Shown here piece by piece: positions 63,437 through 64,000 of a DNA stretch of 64,000 nucleotides. The stretch covers positions 1 to 64,000 of the forward strand of contig MCFE01000235.1 of the NCBI GenBank assembly GCA_002104905.1, read 5' to 3'. How positions within the stretch are numbered: the stretch's first letter is position 1; each line of letters begins with the position of its first letter. The stretch comes from Basidiobolus meristosporus CBS 931.73 (lineage: Eukaryota; Basidiobolomycota; Basidiobolomycetes; Basidiobolales; Basidiobolaceae). Made by a program: the position numbers and the translations under genes. A model generated the notes under the pieces. That model saw only the letters and a program-made list of their open reading frames with translations, did not search any database and was not told where the DNA came from.

Positions 63437-64000
63437 TGATCTCATCACAAGGCTGTCACAGATTTTAAGTCCCCTGACTAAGCAGTGTCAATGCTATCAG
63501 GACACTGTGCAATGACTGTCAAAAAATAATAGCACCACAGATTTCACAAAAAACTTGGTCAACATATTTGATTACAACAATTAATAAGTAGCTTTAATTA
63601 ATTCTTTCCAAATTCTTTCACTTTTTGCACCAGATGCACAATTGCCTCCTACATTTGTTTATATTGATTGGCTATTGCCGCTTTTCACACTCCTTACCTC
63701 CTGACTCAGCTATTTCTCTTACTTTTTATGCAAGCCAATTGATTTATATCTATTGAAGCTTCAGTTGTAGCTCAGTTGCCAATTATAGTAAACTATGCAA
63801 GTCCCTATACCCTACACTAACACTAGGCCTAACCCCCTCCCTCAATAGGCAACTCCATTAGAGTCCATCACTCAATAAGTATCTCTGCTGCAATGCTGTG
63901 TATCAATGACTCTGGGGGAACCCAAGAGCATTATGTCACCATTTATTCACTGGTTCCCATACATCTTGGCCTTCAGCTGGCACTGCAAAGCCTAGTACCT
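63437..64000. other. Unassigned right end
   Basis: No reading frame or repeat recognised. Possibly decayed integrase followed by non-coding sequence; TAACACTAGGCCTAACCCC near 63820 is not a telomere array. Confidence 0.4.

Noticed and set aside
63810-63850. Possible telomere-like repeat (CTAACACTAGGCCTAACCCC)
   Set aside because: Only one or two irregular units; no array.
1-64000. CRISPR array, bacterial operons, rRNA or tRNA genes
   Set aside because: No regularly spaced repeats, no Shine-Dalgarno-led gene strings and no cloverleaf or rRNA sequence seen by eye; the tRNA-like GGGCTCATAACC occurrences are primer-binding sites.

Overview
This window looks like nuclear DNA of a eukaryote with a large, transposon-dominated genome. 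I see no convincing single-copy host gene, no rRNA or tRNA gene, no CRISPR array and nothing bacterial. Nearly every stretch can be assigned to a transposable element or its debris: Ty1/copia and Ty3/gypsy LTR retrotransposons, solo LTRs, a PIF/Harbinger-type DNA transposon with a matching palindromic MITE family, and a decayed CACTA-like element with a Tnp2 transposase. A filamentous fungus fits this mixture best, especially the Tnp2 module with a C..CP.C zinc motif. That is inference; the sequence alone does not fix the phylum.

Layout. (i) 1-16642 is a stack of nested minus-strand copia elements whose order can be read from target-site duplications (TSDs). Copia-1 (gag at 1-1288, resuming at 8292, 5' LTR 8521-8869) is interrupted by a MITE (431-1161) and by copia-2 (1289-8291, TSD AAAGG). 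Copia-2 carries a 1070-bp LTR-like element (4881-7197), which itself carries a 1243-bp one (5589-6831). Copia-1 sits in copia-3 (8870-11604, 5' LTR 16296-16642). Copia-3 was also hit in its primer-binding site by copia-4 (11605-16289, TSD ATAAC), the youngest copia here (two LTR differences in 369 bp). (ii) 16643-22545 holds copia fragments, an inverted CACTA-like end, an imperfect ~190-bp tandem repeat, and solo LTRs. (iii) 22545-29504 is CACTA-like copy 1, split by Harbinger copy C (24678-28079). Harbinger copy D (29505-34659) follows and contains a MITE and a solo LTR. (iv) 34660-38083 has unassigned sequence, LTR debris and a minus-strand gypsy. (v) 38084-43664 is a plus-strand gypsy with a truncated copia-7 inside. 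(vi) 43725-49486 holds solo LTRs and a second minus-strand gypsy. (vii) 49487-51395 is Harbinger copy E, without a transposase. (viii) 51396-57458 plus 61635-61782 is CACTA-like copy 2, interrupted by two MITEs, a rearranged pair of 1070-bp elements, and copia-8 (57459-61634, TSD CTTGA). (ix) 61783-64000 holds a copia LTR flanked by internal sequence on both sides, then a third, different gypsy.

How the parts relate. The copia families prime reverse transcription at a site complementary to the anticodon arm of initiator tRNA-Met, the half-tRNA arrangement known from Drosophila copia. The Harbinger element encodes a DDE transposase and a divergently transcribed second protein. Its terminal repeat AGACTTGTTCC is shared by five ~715-735-bp palindromic MITEs, which are therefore probably moved by it. 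The two CACTA-like copies act as mutual empty-site controls and show four later insertions at base resolution. Almost every reading frame is broken. The Harbinger transposase at 24861-25745 and the gag-integrase frame of copia-4 (13449-15884) are the only long frames with intact catalytic residues.
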